From the NCBI GenBank assembly GCA_965371355.1, contig CBDUYD010000153.1, forward strand, positions 1 through 6,997: a stretch of 6,997 nucleotides of DNA, written 5' to 3'. The position numbers and the translations under genes are program-made. Of this stretch, positions 5,424 through 6,997 are shown one piece after another (the stretch's first letter is position 1; every line of letters begins with the position of its first letter). The DNA comes from JASJHI01 sp965371355 (GTDB lineage: Bacteria; Actinomycetota; Acidimicrobiia; Acidimicrobiales; Ilumatobacteraceae). The notes beneath the pieces are model-generated. The model was not told the DNA's origin. It made no database searches and saw only the letters and a program-made list of their open reading frames with translations.

Positions 5424-6997
5424 ATGGGGTTCAACAACCCTTCCTGGTCATGGAGCGAACTCGAAGCCACATTGTCCGACCGGCCGTCCGCCAAGGGGGC
5501 GCGACCCGGCCGTGACGGGCGCGCGCCGGGAAGCCCTTCGTGGAATGCGGGCGGTGATGGTCCGGCGTGGAGCCGCAAGCGGCAGCCGTTCGAGCCGCCC
5601 GACAGACCGACTGCACAGATCGATCGCTCGACGCTCGTCCCGTACGCCGAACTCCACTGCCACTCGAACTTCTCGTTCCTCGACGGCGCATCGCACCCCG
5701 AGGAGCTGGCGTCCGAGGCGTCGCGGCTCGGCCTCGAGGCGCTGGCGATCACCGACCACAACGGGTTCTACGGTGTGGTGCGCTTCGCCGAGGCGGCCAG
5801 AGCGGTCGGCCTGCCGACTGTGTTCGGTACCGAGATCACCCTCACCGCCACGCATCACGGCACGCTGCTCACCGGATCGGTCACCCGCTCCGAGGCCGAG
5901 ACGGCAGCACAGGTAGCGACCGGACTCGTCCCCGATTCGTCGACGCCCGACCCCGCTGGAACCCATCTCGTCGTGCTCGCCGACGGTCCCGACGGCTACG
6001 CCCGTCTCTCTCGCGCCCTGAGCAACGGTCACCTCGCCGGGGAAAAGGGTGCTCCACAGTTCGCGTTCGACGACATCGCGAACGCCGTCGCCGGTCATGG
6101 ATGGGTGCTCACCGGCTGCCGCAAGGGTGCGGTCCCCGCGGCGATCGCCCGCGGCGACGCCGACGCCGCCCGTCGCGAGCTCGGCGCGCTGGTCGAGGCG
6201 TTCGGTCGCGACCGGGTACTCGTCGAGCTGTGGGATCACGGCGACCCGCTCGACTCGACCCGCAACGACGGCCTCGCCTCGCTCGCCACCGACCTCGGGG
6301 TCGCCTGCATCGCCACCAACAACGTCCACTACGCCACACCTGCACAGCGCCCGTTGGCGACGGCGCTGGCGGCGGTTCGCTCGCGTCGCAGCCTCGACGA
6401 GATCAACGCCTGGTTGCCGGCCGGTTCCGGGGCTCACCTCCGGTCGGGCGCCGAGCAACGCCGCTGGTTCGAGCGGTTCCCGGGCATCGTCGAGCGAGCC
6501 GCCGAGATCGGTCGCGCCGCCGCCTTCGATCTCGCGCTCGTCGCGCCGAACCTCCCACCGTTCCCGTGCCCGTCGGGGATGAGCGAGATGGCGTACCTCA
6601 GACAGATCACCGAAGAAGGTGCCCGTCGCCGCTACGGAGGACGCCGGTCGCGCAGCGATGACCTCTCGCTGCGAGCGAGGGCGTGGGTGACGATCGATCA
6701 CGAGCTGGCGCTGATCGAGCAGCTCGGCTTCGCCGGCTACTTCCTCATCGTGTGGGACATCGTCGAGTTCTGCGGCCGCTCGAACATCTATTGCCAGGGG
6801 AGGGGCAGCGCCGCCAACTCGGCGGTCTGTTACGCACTCGGTGTCACCGCCGCCGATGCGGTGTCGCTCGGTCTGCTCTTCGAGCGCTTCTTGTCCCCCG
6901 AGCGTGACGGCCCTCCCGACATCGACATCGACATCGAGAGCGACCGGCGAGAGGAGGTGATCCAGTACGTCTACGAGCGGTACGGCCGCCACCACAC
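5424..6997 (+). CDS. dnaE2: DnaE2/ImuC error-prone DNA polymerase III alpha subunit (3' truncated by window edge)
   Basis: About 524 residues of an expected roughly 1,080 are present. DnaE2 is the C-family translesion polymerase responsible for SOS mutagenesis in mycobacteria, working with ImuA' and ImuB at the replication fork. After a short N-terminal leader typical of the family (SWSWSELEATL), the PHP domain begins at YAELHCHSNFSFLDGA (74-89) and continues through AITDHNGFYGVVRFAEAA (D111, H112). The palm contains QGRGSAANSAVCYALG, whose AANS variant distinguishes DnaE2 from DnaE1, and then DGPPDIDIDIE with catalytic-type Asp residues at 499, 501 and 503, all retained. The sequence stops at the window end without a frameshift. 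ATG 5424 is chosen because MGF..PSWSWSE aligns with remembered mycobacterial starts; ATG 5415 in the same frame adds three residues and would suit a leaderless transcript. Expression should be damage-inducible through the SOS box 27 bp upstream. Confidence 0.95.
   Translation, partial: MGFNNPSWSWSELEATLSDRPSAKGARPGRDGRAPGSPSWNAGGDGPAWSRKRQPFEPPDRPTAQIDRSTLVPYAELHCHSNFSFLDGASHPEELASEASRLGLEALAITDHNGFYGVVRFAEAARAVGLPTVFGTEITLTATHHGTLLTGSVTRSEAETAAQVATGLVPDSSTPDPAGTHLVVLADGPDGYARLSRALSNGHLAGEKGAPQFAFDDIANAVAGHGWVLTGCRKGAVPAAIARGDADAARRELGALVEAFGRDRVLVELWDHGDPLDSTRNDGLASLATDLGVACIATNNVHYATPAQRPLATALAAVRSRRSLDEINAWLPAGSGAHLRSGAEQRRWFERFPGIVERAAEIGRAAAFDLALVAPNLPPFPCPSGMSEMAYLRQITEEGARRRYGGRRSRSDDLSLRARAWVTIDHELALIEQLGFAGYFLIVWDIVEFCGRSNIYCQGRGSAANSAVCYALGVTAADAVSLGLLFERFLSPERDGPPDIDIDIESDRREEVIQYVYERYGRHH

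Noticed and set aside
5448..6995. 515-codon open frame on the minus strand opposite dnaE2
   Set aside because: It is antisense to a clear polymerase gene, rich in Arg/Gly/Glu with no family pattern; a result of high G+C composition.

Overview
This is a G+C-rich, densely coding window from an actinobacterium. Mycobacterial-type SOS mutagenesis proteins, actinobacterial (Cheo-type) LexA boxes of the form GAAC-N4-GTTC, and heavy use of GTG starts and GC-ending codons all point there. The VWA, Nfu-N and Nudix proteins look most like those of the Acidimicrobiia (Ilumatobacter-like) branch, but that finer placement is from memory and only tentative.

Layout, left to right. (1) A 5'-truncated VWA/CoxE-type protein on + (2-1027), followed by a stand-alone Nfu/NifU N-terminal-domain protein (1055-1516). 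(2) A LexA-controlled operon on +: SOS box at 1554-1571, then imuA' (1584-2240), imuB (2243-3883) and a Nudix hydrolase (3904-4470), with gaps of only 2 and 20 nt. (3) A convergent junction at 4470/4478, with an 11-bp inverted repeat spanning both stop codons and probably ending transcription from both sides. (4) A permuted papain-fold (YiiX/C92-like) cysteine hydrolase on the minus strand (4478-5119). It is divergent from a 64-residue single-pass membrane protein on + (5161-5355). (5) A second perfect LexA box at 5383-5396, flanked by two degenerate copies, in front of dnaE2/imuC (5424 to beyond the right edge). The catalytic half up to the PDIDIDIE active site is present.

How the genes fit together. 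ImuA', ImuB and DnaE2 form the actinobacterial mutasome. In mycobacteria, DnaE2 is the translesion polymerase, ImuB is a catalytically dead Y-family adaptor that binds the beta clamp, and ImuA' bridges them. Here imuA'-imuB and dnaE2 lie about 1.5 kb apart as two separately LexA-boxed units. A Nudix hydrolase is attached to the first unit, and two apparently non-SOS genes lie between the units. The mutasome itself is known. The less expected points are the compact two-unit arrangement, the Nudix gene in the SOS operon, the tandem LexA half-sites at dnaE2, the SOS box filling a promoter spacer, and repeated leaderless-looking gene starts. I saw no tRNA, rRNA, CRISPR array, insertion sequence or phage gene.
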